Origin: Solimicrobium sp043758755
GTDB lineage: Bacteria > Pseudomonadota > Gammaproteobacteria > Burkholderiales > Burkholderiaceae_D
Reading direction: 5' to 3'
Assembly: GCA_043758755.1 (NCBI GenBank)
Contig: JAYVMW010000051.1
Span: 1 to 64,000, forward strand
Length of the DNA: 64,000 bases
The notes beneath the pieces were generated by a model that searched no databases, was not told the origin of the DNA, and saw only the letters and a program-made list of their open reading frames with translations. This document shows, piece after piece, positions 1 to 8,456 of this stretch. Position 1 is the first letter of the stretch; every line of letters begins with the position of its first letter. The position numbers were made by a program, and so were the translations under genes.

Positions 1-1
1 G

Positions 2-121
2 TTGATTGGCCGAAGAAACAAGAACGTAGCCACAGTAGCACTGGCCAACAAAAATGCCAGAATTGTCTGGGCACTGTTGGCGCATGATCGAGAATTCCGG
101 TCCGATTACACTGTCGCGTAA
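2..121 (+). pseudogene. IS110-family transposase, C-terminal fragment
   Basis: Reading frame 2 from the window edge encodes 39 residues ending in TAA at 119-121. The segment VALANKNARIVWALL is the typical C-terminal end of IS110-type transposases (N-K-N-A-R-x-x-W-A-L-L). The rest of the gene lies left of the window, so it is not possible to say whether the element is intact. No other IS110 part is seen to the right. Identification rests on this short motif alone. Confidence 0.6.
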
Positions 122-490
122 TCGAACCGGTTTACGCAGCAAGAAGCAAACAGCAATAATTGGAAATAGAGGCAATCAATTCCACCGATTGCTTAAGCAA
201 TCAAGAAGTGATGGCAAACAGGTCAGACCGTGGTTGGCAAAGCCCGTGCGAGGTGCGGCACGTAAAGTGCGCGTAACCGATTGAGGTGCCAACCAGCACA
301 TTCCATCAGGGACAGCGATTAAAAATCGCATATAAAGTCCGAATGTACGAATGCAATCTTTACCTATCTGCTGTCATGAAATGAAAGCTTGGCAAACCGG
401 GGGCGTCCATGTACGCCTCGTCTGAACCGTCTGGACGCCCGCGCTATAAAGCTTCAAAGTAGTTCCCGTTAAATATTAGCGGGAGCTATC
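122..490. other. non-coding stretch between IS fragments
   Basis: I see no convincing gene here. The one open frame (54-284) crosses the IS110 gene end in another frame and resembles nothing. A 9-bp inverted repeat (GGGCGTCCA at 401-409, TGGACGCCC at 432-440) separated by 22 bases could form a hairpin. It may belong to an IS end or its non-coding RNA, but this is a guess. Confidence 0.3.
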
Positions 491-901
491 TTGGAATTAC
501 TATCTACACCGATCCACAGGAAGAAACGCACCAACTTTAAACAGGAATTCAAGAAGCAGCTTGCGCAGCGCGCATCGGAACCGGGAGTTTCGGTCTCGCT
601 GCCGGCGCAGGAAAGCAACATCAACGTCAACATGCTGTTCAAGTAGCGTCGGCAATTACGGGAAGGCCAGTTCGACGGCGTGGTACACCGGCAGGCCATG
701 CTACCTGTGACGGTCATCGACGAGAATCCAGATCATTTACCATCGGTAAAATCGACTGCCATGCCCAGTGTTGTTGACGGCAATGCTGATACTGCCCAAC
801 CAGGCGTGATTGAAGTCAAGATAGCCGGCGCTGTCGTACGAATTGATGGCAATGCTGACCTGCCTACGCTGCGTGCTCTACTTGGGATGTTACGCCCATG
901 A
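491..901 (+). pseudogene. tnpA: IS66-family accessory protein TnpA, interrupted by TAG
   Basis: From a TTG at 491 the frame gives a TnpA-like start (LELLSTPIHRKKR, then FKQEFKKQL, EPGVSVS, and NINVNMLFK), an in-frame TAG at 644-646, then RRQLREGQFDGVV and the TnpA-type end IEVKIAGAVVRIDG. In the family the stop position is normally a Trp (the KWRR-like turn), so a single W-to-amber change explains it. The TGA at 899-901 overlaps the ATG of tnpB at 898, the usual IS66 coupling. It is read as a dead IS66 relic, since tnpB is truncated as well. Confidence 0.7.
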
Positions 902-1140
902 TGGGTCTCCCGGCAGGAACGCGCATCTGGTTGGCCGCTGGGATAACCGATATGCGTGCCGGCATGAACGGTCTGGCAGCTAAAGTTAAGTTGACCCTTG
1001 AAGAAGATCCATTGGCCGGACACGTCTTTGTATTCCGTGGCAGGCGCGGTAACGTGGTCAAAGTGTTGTGGGCCACCAGCGATGGGGTGTGTTTGTTGAT
1101 CAAGCGCCTGGAACGTGGCCGCTTTGTCTGGCCCCAAGGC
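898..1140 (+). pseudogene. tnpB: IS66-family TnpB, truncated
   Basis: The ORF begins MMGLPAGTRIWLAAG and contains TDMRAGMNGLAAKV, VFVFRGRRGNVVKVL and ERGRFVWPQ, the standard order of IS66 Orf2 (TnpB), a protein of about 110-120 residues. After WPQ (about 1137) family similarity stops abruptly. The following DNA is coding on the other strand for a TonB-receptor fragment. The TnpB C-terminus and the whole DDE transposase tnpC are missing, so the element is not functional. Confidence 0.75.
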
Positions 1141-1944
1141 GTCGTTCACCTGTTTCAGATAGGCCGTTGCGCCGTAGTTGAACTCATCCGACTCGACGCG
1201 GTAGCCGCCTTCCAATGACTGACTTTTTTCCGGTAACAGATTGACGTTGCCGCCCTCCAGATTTTTAGGGTTCCGGTAATCAATGTAGGGATTGAGATCA
1301 TCCGGGACGGGACGTGACAACCGCTGGCTGTGCACCACCGATAGGGTGACATGGCTGGGAAGAGACCTTTCCAGATGCACACTGGGGTACCAACCACAGT
1401 CACTGCGCTAACTAATTTGATTCGACGTAAGCTGGTTGCCGCCGCTGCTGTGCTCGGCGCGCAGTCCGGTCAAAATTTGCCATCCATCGAGTTCTCGTTG
1501 ATACGATCCGTACACCGCGTCAAAAGTTTGCCGATAGCGGAACTGGTTGTTCAGTGACGGGTCCGAAGCTAGCGTGCCAGCGACAGGATCGGCACTGCTC
1601 CCGGCATTGTCAAAATTGTCGTCGTCACGACTCAGCCTGTAGCCTAGTTTGATGGTTTCATCTGCAGAGACGAAATTTTTGTAGTCTATGCCCAATTCAT
1701 TGGTGGTGAAATAATGATTTTGGGATAGTTGATTGCCGCCCGAGCCACCGGGCGGAACTGTCGAATAACTCGTCAGCGTATACCGTTCGCGTTCCTTCTC
1801 TGTGGTCCGATGCACGGACAAGTTCAACGTTTCTTTCGGACTGGACAGAATCTGCTGGAACACCACGCCGTCTTTACCGCTTAAGCTCCATTCGTGGCCA
1901 ACGTCGTGTCCGAATGAAGCACTGGAAACGGTGCCATCATCCAT
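1141..1944 (-). pseudogene. TonB-dependent outer-membrane receptor fragment with in-frame TAG
   Basis: On the minus strand two consecutive same-frame segments read as the C-terminal barrel of an outer-membrane beta-barrel receptor: GWQILTGLRAEHSS, then a TAG at 1408-1410, then YPSVHLERSLPSHVTL, SQRLSRPVPDDLNPYIDYR and KNLEGGNVNLLPEKS. The last pieces match the R-P-x-x-x-x-L-N-P and G-N-x-x-L-x-P-E patterns of this barrel class. The N-terminus (plug, signal peptide) is absent and the C-terminus is cut at about 1140 by the IS66 remnant. It is a relic, not an expressed receptor. Confidence 0.7.
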
Positions 1945-2383
1945 CGTGGTTGCATTTTGAACCTGATATCCGTCCCGAGCCTTCTGTCGTGAGGTAATTC
2001 TTGACGAAAGTTTTTTCAGCCATTCTTCGATGCGATTCGGCTCCCAGTTTTATCGATTCTTCATCTCCAAATCCAAGATCAGCAAATACGCTGTCCCCAG
2101 ATGCTGCTTGCCACCTTAGAGCAATTGAGCAAACTGTATAGGACCGGGTCTCGCTAGACATGCCGCGAATTGGCAGGTAGTTGGCAGCCCTAATCTGAGC
2201 GGGCCAGTGCAATTGATAACCGAACTATCAAGTAAATCGCGATCCAATTACCCAGCAGTGGGCGTTAATTCAGGCCGTTTTTTTGGAGGACGGCAAATAC
2301 CCGCCCCAGTAAAACAACCGATTTTTTATAGGTTCTGCTCCAATAAATTTACTTAACGTTTTGATTTTAAACAAGAATGGCTG
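1945..2383. other. unassigned stretch left of the tRNA-His fragment
   Basis: No gene can be supported. The minus-strand frame 1937-2212 has no recognisable domain. No integrase gene or recognisable IS end was found here. This would be the right-hand end of an integrated element if the tRNA-His fragment at 2384 is its attachment site. Confidence 0.3.
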
Positions 2384-2432
2384 AGGATTGTGATTCCTGT
2401 TGTCGTGGGTTCGAACCCCATCGATCACCCCA
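2384..2432 (+). other. 3' half of tRNA-His (GUG), likely attachment-site duplicate
   Basis: The 49 bases read as the anticodon arm (loop TTGTGAT, anticodon GTG = His, 3' stem TCCTG), variable loop, T-arm (GTGGGTTCGAACCCCAT, with the GTTCGAA core) and acceptor 3' strand GATCAC plus C73 and encoded CCA. The 5' half (acceptor 5' strand, D-arm) is missing: the upstream bases do not pair with the acceptor. A 3' tRNA half with CCA, followed by a terminator, is the classic product of site-specific integration into a tRNA gene. With this orientation the intact gene and the rest of the element should lie left of the window. Confidence 0.8.
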
Positions 2433-2448
2433 AAATATTCAAGCGCTT

Positions 2449-2475
2449 AGCCGACTTAATCGTCGGCTTTTTGCT
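2449..2475 (+). terminator. rho-independent terminator after the tRNA-His fragment
   Basis: The inverted repeat AGCCGAC (2449-2455) and GTCGGCT (2462-2468) with a 6-base loop is followed by a T-run. It is probably the native terminator of the tRNA-His transcript, which places the original chromosome to the right of 2432. Confidence 0.75.
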
Positions 2476-2476
2476 T

Positions 2477-2786
2477 TTTCAGGAATATAAAATTCCGAAT
2501 TTTGGAATATAACTTTCTGGGAAAACTCTATTCGGTCGCATATGAGATAGATTTAACCGCTCAAAAGTCAACATAGTCCTAAGAGTAAATCCCGAATGAA
2601 ACAAGTGAAAAGCTTTCTGGCCAAACAGGAAGAGGACCCAATAACTGATGGCGTGATTTGATTAGAATTACACCACTATTTTATGATGTGCCATACAGTC
2701 AGGTTCTGGAATAAAATCCGGCGTTCCATGGAACACGGTATTGAAATCCACATTTAAATTGATTGCATAGAAAGCACTGGTGAGAC
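2477..2786. other. AT-rich intergenic region, nothing recognised
   Basis: There is no supported ORF on either strand. It presumably holds the promoter of the chalcone-isomerase-like gene, but I could not identify convincing -35/-10 boxes. Confidence 0.3.
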
Positions 2787-3374
2787 GTGAATTTACCTGT
2801 TAAAGAATTACTTTTCTGTTTGGCTCTAACTTTGATGGGTACAGTTCAGGCCGTCGAAATATCAGGCACCGAAATTGATGAAACGTCACTGGTCGCAAAT
2901 ACCCCGTTAAAACTAAACGGAGCCGGAATCCGCAAAGTATTTTTTAAAGTCTACGTAGCTGCACTGTATTTGACTGAAAACAAAAATACCACCGAAAGCA
3001 TTCTGGCCCTGAGCGGTCCCAAAAAAATCACCCTGACAATGTTGCGGGAAGTCAGCAGTGACAGCCTGGCTCAGGCATTTATGGATGGGGTCAATAAAAA
3101 TACAGAAATAGCCGAGAGAACCAGACTGACCGACCAGTTCGCCAGGTTTGGCCTACTGTTTTCAACGGTCGCCGAAATCAACAAAGGTGATGTAATTTCG
3201 ATTGAATCGGCACCCGATGTAGGCTGCTATGTTCTGATCAATGGCAAGAAAATAGGAGACACTTTCACCGATCCCGGATTTTTCAATGCACTCCTGAAAA
3301 TCTGGATTGGTGATAATCCTGTGGACAATTCATTAAAAGCCAAATTGTTTGGCAGTGTTACACAATCAATGTAG
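2787..3374 (+). CDS. chalcone isomerase-like periplasmic protein
   Basis: The 195-residue product begins at GTG 2787. It has a Sec signal peptide (hydrophobic residues 7-20, cleavage near VQA-VE), followed by a chalcone-isomerase-like domain: LKLNGAGIRKVFFKVYVAAL is the family hallmark (N-G-x-G-x-R-x-x-x-x-x-x-Y-x-A-x-L-Y), and KKITLTMLREVSSD and IGDTFTDPGFFNALLKIW follow in the expected order. Bacterial members are secreted proteins that keep the fold of plant chalcone isomerase. Their function is unknown, and flavonoid activity should not be assumed. It stands alone just right of the tRNA-His scar and ends in TAG just before a strong terminator. Confidence 0.85.
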   Translation: MNLPVKELLFCLALTLMGTVQAVEISGTEIDETSLVANTPLKLNGAGIRKVFFKVYVAALYLTENKNTTESILALSGPKKITLTMLREVSSDSLAQAFMDGVNKNTEIAERTRLTDQFARFGLLFSTVAEINKGDVISIESAPDVGCYVLINGKKIGDTFTDPGFFNALLKIWIGDNPVDNSLKAKLFGSVTQSM

Positions 3375-3396
3375 AGTCGCGCCAAGAAAAGAAACA

Positions 3397-3432
3397 GCCC
3401 TTGAAAAGTCAGATTTTCAAGGGCTTTTGTTT
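3397..3432 (+). terminator. rho-independent terminator
   Basis: An 11-bp inverted repeat (GCCCTTGAAAA at 3397-3407, TTTTCAAGGGC at 3414-3424) with a 6-base loop is followed by TTTTGTTT. It lies 23 bp after the chalcone-isomerase-like stop codon. Confidence 0.85.
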
Positions 3433-3529
3433 GGTAAGAATGGTTTCCGAACTACCCATATTGTATCGACCGAAAACTTAATGTCGAAACTGTTCGATGA
3501 ATCCAGACAGATGGGCACTGCCTGGGACG

Positions 3530-4204
3530 TTACTCTGACGGCATTGCATCCGGAGCAGGCACCAGCGACACCCCCTGCTCAAGTGCGGCGCGCTCCTGCG
3601 ATGCCAGACTGCGCCTGTAGCCATCGCGTTGCTGCAAACGCTGCCCGTAGGCGGCCACAGCCGGAGTAAACTTTTCAGCCAATCCCAGATGCGATGCCAG
3701 CAGCAACGCATAACCCACCGAAACGTCAGCAGCAGTAAACCGGTCGGCACAGATAAATTCGTGGCTGCTAAGCTGTGGCTCGAGGGTTCGCAACCGGGCC
3801 AGAAACCATCTGGTGTAATCCTCGACCACCTGCGGGGACTGACGTGACGGCGGCTCAAATCGCCCATAACGCAACACGATCGTTTGTGGAAAGGTCAACG
3901 TCGCTTCCCCAAAATGCAGGTAATTCAGATAGGCGCCGAAATCGATTTCATGCACTTCCACCTGCAACGACGTCGGTGCTGAACGTGCTGCCAGATACTG
4001 GCACATGGCGGCAGATTCAGTCATTCTGGTCTGGCCATCGATGAGTGCCGGGACCGTACCCAGCGGGTTGACGGCCAGATAAGATTTGTCGTGAACCCGT
4101 GGCGGGAACGGCAACATGTGTAAAACATACGGTAACCCGAGCTCTTCCATCATCCAAAGCGGACGAAACGAACGGGCGCTCATGCAATGGTAAAGTGCAA
4201 TCAT
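3530..4204 (-). CDS. glutathione S-transferase family protein
   Basis: The predicted product has about 224 residues. It has an N-terminal thioredoxin fold with SARSFRPLWMMEELG (Ser-type active site region), the cis-Pro loop NPLGTVPAL and the gamma-glutamyl-binding ES pair in MTESAAMCQYLA. It continues into an all-helical C-terminal domain with the family N-capping motif FTAADVSVGYAL. The frame is open upstream to 4315, but the ATG at 4204 (MIALYHCMSARS) begins exactly at the first beta strand and is preferred over the 37-residue extension. The gene is monocistronic and convergent with the chalcone-isomerase-like gene. The substrate is unknown. Confidence 0.85.
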   Translation of the reverse strand: MIALYHCMSARSFRPLWMMEELGLPYVLHMLPFPPRVHDKSYLAVNPLGTVPALIDGQTRMTESAAMCQYLAARSAPTSLQVEVHEIDFGAYLNYLHFGEATLTFPQTIVLRYGRFEPPSRQSPQVVEDYTRWFLARLRTLEPQLSSHEFICADRFTAADVSVGYALLLASHLGLAEKFTPAVAAYGQRLQQRDGYRRSLASQERAALEQGVSLVPAPDAMPSE

Positions 4205-4490
4205 ATTCACTTTCTGAAGCGATACAGGCTGCCTGATTATATCCTCTGTTGATCTAGCGCAATCAATGAACCTCAATGTTGCCGAGTTTCGCCTTTTGTT
4301 TACTGCAGCGAACAACTAACATGGATGAGTGAAGCGCGACGTTGGGCTCGCACACCGAACATTAAAAGATGTTAACTTTTTACTGATAACTGACGTTAAT
4401 GATCTTTGTAACAATCAAAACCAAAAAACATACTGCGCCACAAACTCAATTTAAAAAAACTTGATTTGCAGCGTCTGTACGGGGACAAAC

Positions 4491-6425
4491 ATGAAATTCA
4501 ACAATCTGCGCATTGCCACCAAACTTTGGCTTGCAATTGGCGTAATGGTATTGATTCTGTTGGGATTGATTATAATCAACACAATTCTGGGTGCCAATTT
4601 GCAAAAGCGCATGGACTCCCGGCTGACCGACCTGAACTTTCGCATTGAAATCATCGCGCGCTGGGCCGAGCTGACTGAGGTCAACGCGGCGCGCGCACTC
4701 GCCGTGGCTGCCAGCACCGAGCCGCATATCATGGCGATGTTCAAAACACCAATGACAGAAACCTCTGGCAAAATCAGCGAAACGCAAAAAGAACTGGAGG
4801 CCATGAAGCTTGATGACCAGGAAGTTGCCCAATTGGCCAAAGTTGGCGAGCTGCGTAAAACCGTATTTGAGCTAAGAGCTAAAGCCAAGAACCTCAAGGA
4901 TAGCGGCAAACTGGATGACGCACTGAAAATACTGGATACCGAATACGTTCCTGCTTCAGAGGCGTATCTCAAGGCGATTCGAGAAATGGTCACTCTGGAA
5001 GAGTCGTTACGCACTACTTTTCTGGCTGAAATTAGTCAATCCAGAGATCGACTCAAATATGGCGCAATTGCGACTATCTTGGTGTTACTGGCCGCTGTCC
5101 TGGTTGGCACAATGCTTCTGATTCGCACTATCCGTCAACCGCTGGCCCAGGCCATCGGTGCAGCCAACAGAATCGCTGATGGCCGCCTCGATGTGAATGC
5201 CGGCATCGAGCGACATGACGAATTTGGTGAGCTGACCGCTGCGCTGAACCGGATGATTACCAGAGTCTCCGGCATCGTTGCAACCGTTGGCGGTAATGCG
5301 GCGTTGGTTTCCCACGCCGGCAAAATTCAATACGCACGCAGTCAGGATTTGTCAGACCGCACCGAACAACAGGCCGCCAATGTTGAGCAAACTTCGGCCA
5401 GCATCAGTGAAATTGCTGATGCGGTGAAGACAAATGCAGACATAGCGCGGCAGGTCGATGGCAAAACCACGGAAGTCTGCAGTCTGGCCGAACATGGTGC
5501 GGCATCGATGAAAACCTGCGTCGAACTCGTTGAGGTGATTCAAAAAAGTGCCGGCAAAATGAATGAGATCATTGGCGTAATCGACTCGCTGGCCTTTCAG
5601 ACCAACATCCTGTCGCTCAATGCAGCAGTTGAAGCAGCGCGCGCAGGCGAATCTGGTCGGGGCTTTGCGGTTGTGGCCACGGAAGTCAGAACCCTGGCGC
5701 AGCGTTCAGCCGCCAGCGCACAGGAGATTCGCCATCTGATTCACGAGTCAGGCAAACAGGTTACTGCCAGCGTGGCCACCATGCGCAAAACCGAACTGGC
5801 CATGGTTGGCATCATGGCCGGCATTCATGGGGTATCGGCCAGCGTTTCTCAGATCTCCGCTGCAAGCGCCCATCAAAGCGCGGGCATCAGTGAAATTTCA
5901 GCAGCAATGCGTCAGCTCGATGAAATTACCCAGAATAATGCCGGCATGGCGACAGCAGCAGTAGAAGAGTCAAAACAACTTGAATCACGTGCCGAGCAAC
6001 TTTCCGATGCCATCGGCCTGTTCAAATTGCAGCAGGGTTCCGCACCAGAGGCGGTAGCACTGGTCAATCGCGCCGCTGAGTTTCGCAACAGCTGTAGTTC
6101 ACGCCATACCTTTTTACGCGCACTGACTGAAAAATCCAACAACTTTTTCGATCGCGACATGTACGTCTTTGCGCTGGATGACAATGGCACTTATCTGGCG
6201 TTTGGTGGCAATGAGAAGAAGGTTGGCACGCTGGTGCGCGACATACCTGGTATAGACGGTGATGAGCTGGTGCGCTCGATCATCAAACAGTGCGGCAAGG
6301 GGCCGGGATGGGTGGAATACAAGATTACCAATCCGGCAACAAACAAAGTTCAACTCAAGATGTCTTATGTTGAACTGGTGGACGGTCTCTATCTGGGCTG
6401 TGGTGTGTACTCGTCGCTGATCTAA
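4491..6425 (+). CDS. methyl-accepting chemotaxis protein with C-terminal Cache-like domain
   Basis: This is an inner-membrane chemoreceptor of 644 residues from ATG 4491, preceded by GGGG. A frame-extending start at 4461 lacks this site. There are transmembrane segments near residues 10-32 and 190-210, with a helical periplasmic four-helix-type domain between. A HAMP domain (DGRLDVNAGIERHDEFGEL) follows, then the long MCP coiled coil with the signalling tip FQTNILSLNAAVEAARAGE and GRGFAVVATEVRTLAQRS (about 365-410). Instead of ending after the methylation helix, the protein continues with about 110 residues (FFDRDMYVFALDDNGTYLAF to MSYVELVDGLYLGCGVY) that read as a single Cache domain placed in the cytoplasm. 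No CheB/CheR-binding pentapeptide is seen. No che genes are nearby, so it is an orphan receptor. Confidence 0.9.
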   Translation: MKFNNLRIATKLWLAIGVMVLILLGLIIINTILGANLQKRMDSRLTDLNFRIEIIARWAELTEVNAARALAVAASTEPHIMAMFKTPMTETSGKISETQKELEAMKLDDQEVAQLAKVGELRKTVFELRAKAKNLKDSGKLDDALKILDTEYVPASEAYLKAIREMVTLEESLRTTFLAEISQSRDRLKYGAIATILVLLAAVLVGTMLLIRTIRQPLAQAIGAANRIADGRLDVNAGIERHDEFGELTAALNRMITRVSGIVATVGGNAALVSHAGKIQYARSQDLSDRTEQQAANVEQTSASISEIADAVKTNADIARQVDGKTTEVCSLAEHGAASMKTCVELVEVIQKSAGKMNEIIGVIDSLAFQTNILSLNAAVEAARAGESGRGFAVVATEVRTLAQRSAASAQEIRHLIHESGKQVTASVATMRKTELAMVGIMAGIHGVSASVSQISAASAHQSAGISEISAAMRQLDEITQNNAGMATAAVEESKQLESRAEQLSDAIGLFKLQQGSAPEAVALVNRAAEFRNSCSSRHTFLRALTEKSNNFFDRDMYVFALDDNGTYLAFGGNEKKVGTLVRDIPGIDGDELVRSIIKQCGKGPGWVEYKITNPATNKVQLKMSYVELVDGLYLGCGVYSSLI

Positions 6426-6577
6426 CAACTAAAACCGGACTAAATCCTGGCAGCCTGTATTAACACCTATTCTCCCTGGTGCGGTTCTCAGGTGCTTTCA
6501 ATGCAGTTTCAAGATTTGGTTCAGTGTTCCGGCAACTCACGCCACGGGCCGGCATGCATCATCCTCTGGAAGTATCC

Positions 6578-6772
6578 ATGCTACCAATTGTGCCATCCTT
6601 CAAAATGCCTATGGTGCGAAAATCGATAAAAAATGAGTTTGGCAAAGTGAAGGGTCGTTTTTCTGAGGTGATATTATCCGGTCATCTGTCGTGGCAACTT
6701 TCTGCGTTCACTGACCTGGCCATGATGCCGGCTTTGGAGTTGTTGGGCCCGCAGCGCATGCCGAAAAAATAA
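6578..6772 (+). CDS. small ORF, possible 5' remnant of an effector-like gene
   Basis: A 64-residue frame starts MLPIVPSFKMP behind a good ribosome-binding site (GGAAG about 6 bases before ATG). Its start resembles those of the neighbouring effector-like genes (MLPIPPSS at 8457, MLPTSLTS at 10135). The rest is basic and matches no domain I know. It is convergent with, and overlaps by 65 bp, the 3' end of the ankyrin gene. It may be a truncated family member or a chance ORF. Confidence 0.3.
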   Translation: MLPIVPSFKMPMVRKSIKNEFGKVKGRFSEVILSGHLSWQLSAFTDLAMMPALELLGPQRMPKK

Positions 6773-8183
6773 GGTGACTGTACATAGAAAAAGTTGCGAC
6801 GTTTTCATTTCTCACTCTGCTTTTTTTGCCTTGCCTGATAAACGTTTCCATATAATCTTCAAACTCAATCAGGGTTTGCAGGCGCCCATATTCAACCACT
6901 TTTATTGGCAAACGACCTTTGGAAAGTTCCTGGCTTACATGCGCAGACAAATGCTCCGTGCAGGTCTTGAGTTGCGCTAACGGACTTCGCTCGGGCGGGC
7001 CGGATAATTGCGGATCGGCTCCAGCCAACAGCATTGCTCTGGCTTCATTCAACAAAAATCGCTGCACACAATAAAACAGAGCGGTTGATCCTGAGTCGTC
7101 CAGGGCATCCAACACGCCATTCAGATTGGGAATCTGCGATTGAGTCATAATTTGCAGCAATGGCATAACGTTGCTGATCCGGCGCCCACTGATGGGTGTT
7201 ATGCAAATTTGGCGTGCCGCCCAATGCAGTACCGTCAAACCACCCTCACCTTTGGCACTGAAGTCAAACCCAAGTTCGGCAGCCTTGCGTATGTAATTGG
7301 GAAATACATAGGCCGCCGTTACCGCCTGGGTGGCATTGCGCGCTGCAAGGTGAAGCGGTGTATTGCCGCTCGAATCCCTGATATTGAAATCAATGCCCGG
7401 CGCATTGAACAGGAGTTGCATTATTACGGCGGTTCCATTCTGGTTCAACTGCAATCCGGTTGACGCAGCATGATGCAGCAGGGTCATGCCCTGCTCATCC
7501 CGATCATTCACCAGTTCAGGATGGGTTCTTAAATGTGTATATAAATCCTTGCGGTTTGACGTCAGGTGACTGAAGAAACCGGCCTTGCCGGTAAACGATG
7601 TTGCCGGCCTTCTTGCCACCGGCAACCTATAGTGCCCCAGTCTGATCAGGTGATCGGCACGCACAAACCCCTGATAATCCAAACACCAGCGACTGAGTTT
7701 CAACGTGGGGCGCAAACTCAAACCTGAAAAATAATCTTTATTGACCACAGCCAGTTTTCTGGAATCTTCCTTTGACAGGAAGGAGTCGATTGTCGCCTTT
7801 AACTGGGTCGATTGATGAGTCAAGCTGTTGATGCCGCAATAAATTGCTCTGGCCTGATTGTTCATTGCAGTCAGATTGCCGGCGTGGTATTTGACGGTGC
7901 CACCGGTGAGCCGGCAGTCAATCAGTTTGATATTGGCAGGGACGATGATTTGCTCAAGCGGCTGCAGATGAAATTCAAAATCCCTTAAAGTCAGCGCGCC
8001 TTTTTCTGCCACGTTGGTGCAATGCCTGAACATGCCAACCAGATTATCATGCGCGCTCAGACTGTCATCCCAGGTTGGGCCAATAAACGCACGGATACGC
8101 AATTCCTGGGGCGAAGCTTGTTGCGGGGTGGGAGGTAATGAAATGGCTGGTGTGGGTGAGGTGCTGACCGGGAAATTTAGCAT
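6708..8183 (-). CDS. ankyrin-repeat protein with F-box-like motif (effector-like)
   Basis: The product has 491 residues and no signal peptide. After a short Pro/Ser-rich start (MLNFPVSTSPTPAISLPPTP) and a conserved block (IRAFIGPTWDDSLSAHDNLV), residues about 145-170 (LKATIDSFLSKEDSRKLAVV, then NKDYFSGL) look like the second half of an F-box. Ankyrin repeats follow: MTLLHHAASTG, GNTPLHLAARN, GLTVLHWAAR and STALFYCVQRF...LLAGADPQ. Compared with its paralogue at 11840-13207 it carries about 37 extra C-terminal residues that overlap the convergent small ORF. F-box plus ankyrin is a eukaryote-type pairing used by secreted effectors that tap host SCF ubiquitin ligases. Its position near a VirB system fits, but secretion is inferred. 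Confidence 0.75.
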   Translation of the reverse strand: MLNFPVSTSPTPAISLPPTPQQASPQELRIRAFIGPTWDDSLSAHDNLVGMFRHCTNVAEKGALTLRDFEFHLQPLEQIIVPANIKLIDCRLTGGTVKYHAGNLTAMNNQARAIYCGINSLTHQSTQLKATIDSFLSKEDSRKLAVVNKDYFSGLSLRPTLKLSRWCLDYQGFVRADHLIRLGHYRLPVARRPATSFTGKAGFFSHLTSNRKDLYTHLRTHPELVNDRDEQGMTLLHHAASTGLQLNQNGTAVIMQLLFNAPGIDFNIRDSSGNTPLHLAARNATQAVTAAYVFPNYIRKAAELGFDFSAKGEGGLTVLHWAARQICITPISGRRISNVMPLLQIMTQSQIPNLNGVLDALDDSGSTALFYCVQRFLLNEARAMLLAGADPQLSGPPERSPLAQLKTCTEHLSAHVSQELSKGRLPIKVVEYGRLQTLIEFEDYMETFIRQGKKSRVRNENVATFSMYSHLIFSACAAGPTTPKPASWPGQ

Positions 8184-8456
8184 GACAATGAAATGGGTGG
8201 CAATGGTAACGCGGGTAAGCCGCTGTTCAGGTTGCCGATTCTAAGTTCTCCGGCTGACCCAACACACCCCGGATTCCCCTGATTTCAAAATCTTGCCTGG
8301 GTTGTGACCACGCCAACTCACCTGATATGCCATGGAAAGGTCGCAACTGTCCGTTCCTGTCGACAGTAATTTCACGTATTTTCCCAGATCCTATGATCAG
8401 GTACTTTCGCCCCAAGGCAAAGGCCAAACCGCACCATCATCCGATTCCAGACCTCC

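Noticed and set aside
401..440. CRISPR or regulatory RNA
   Set aside because: Only one inverted repeat is present with no direct repeats or spacers; no CRISPR array was seen anywhere in the window.
733..1380. whole minus-strand 215-residue frame as one gene
   Set aside because: Only the first half (above about 1140) is receptor-like; the rest is antisense to the IS66 genes.
1408..1410. frameshift in the receptor fragment
   Set aside because: The two pieces are in the same frame; a single TAG explains the break.
2787..3374. true flavonoid chalcone isomerase
   Set aside because: Bacterial secreted members share the fold only; no flavonoid pathway genes are present.
8227..8427. 66-residue minus-strand ORF in the divergent region
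   Set aside because: It lies in the intergenic promoter region, has no domain and no ribosome-binding site.
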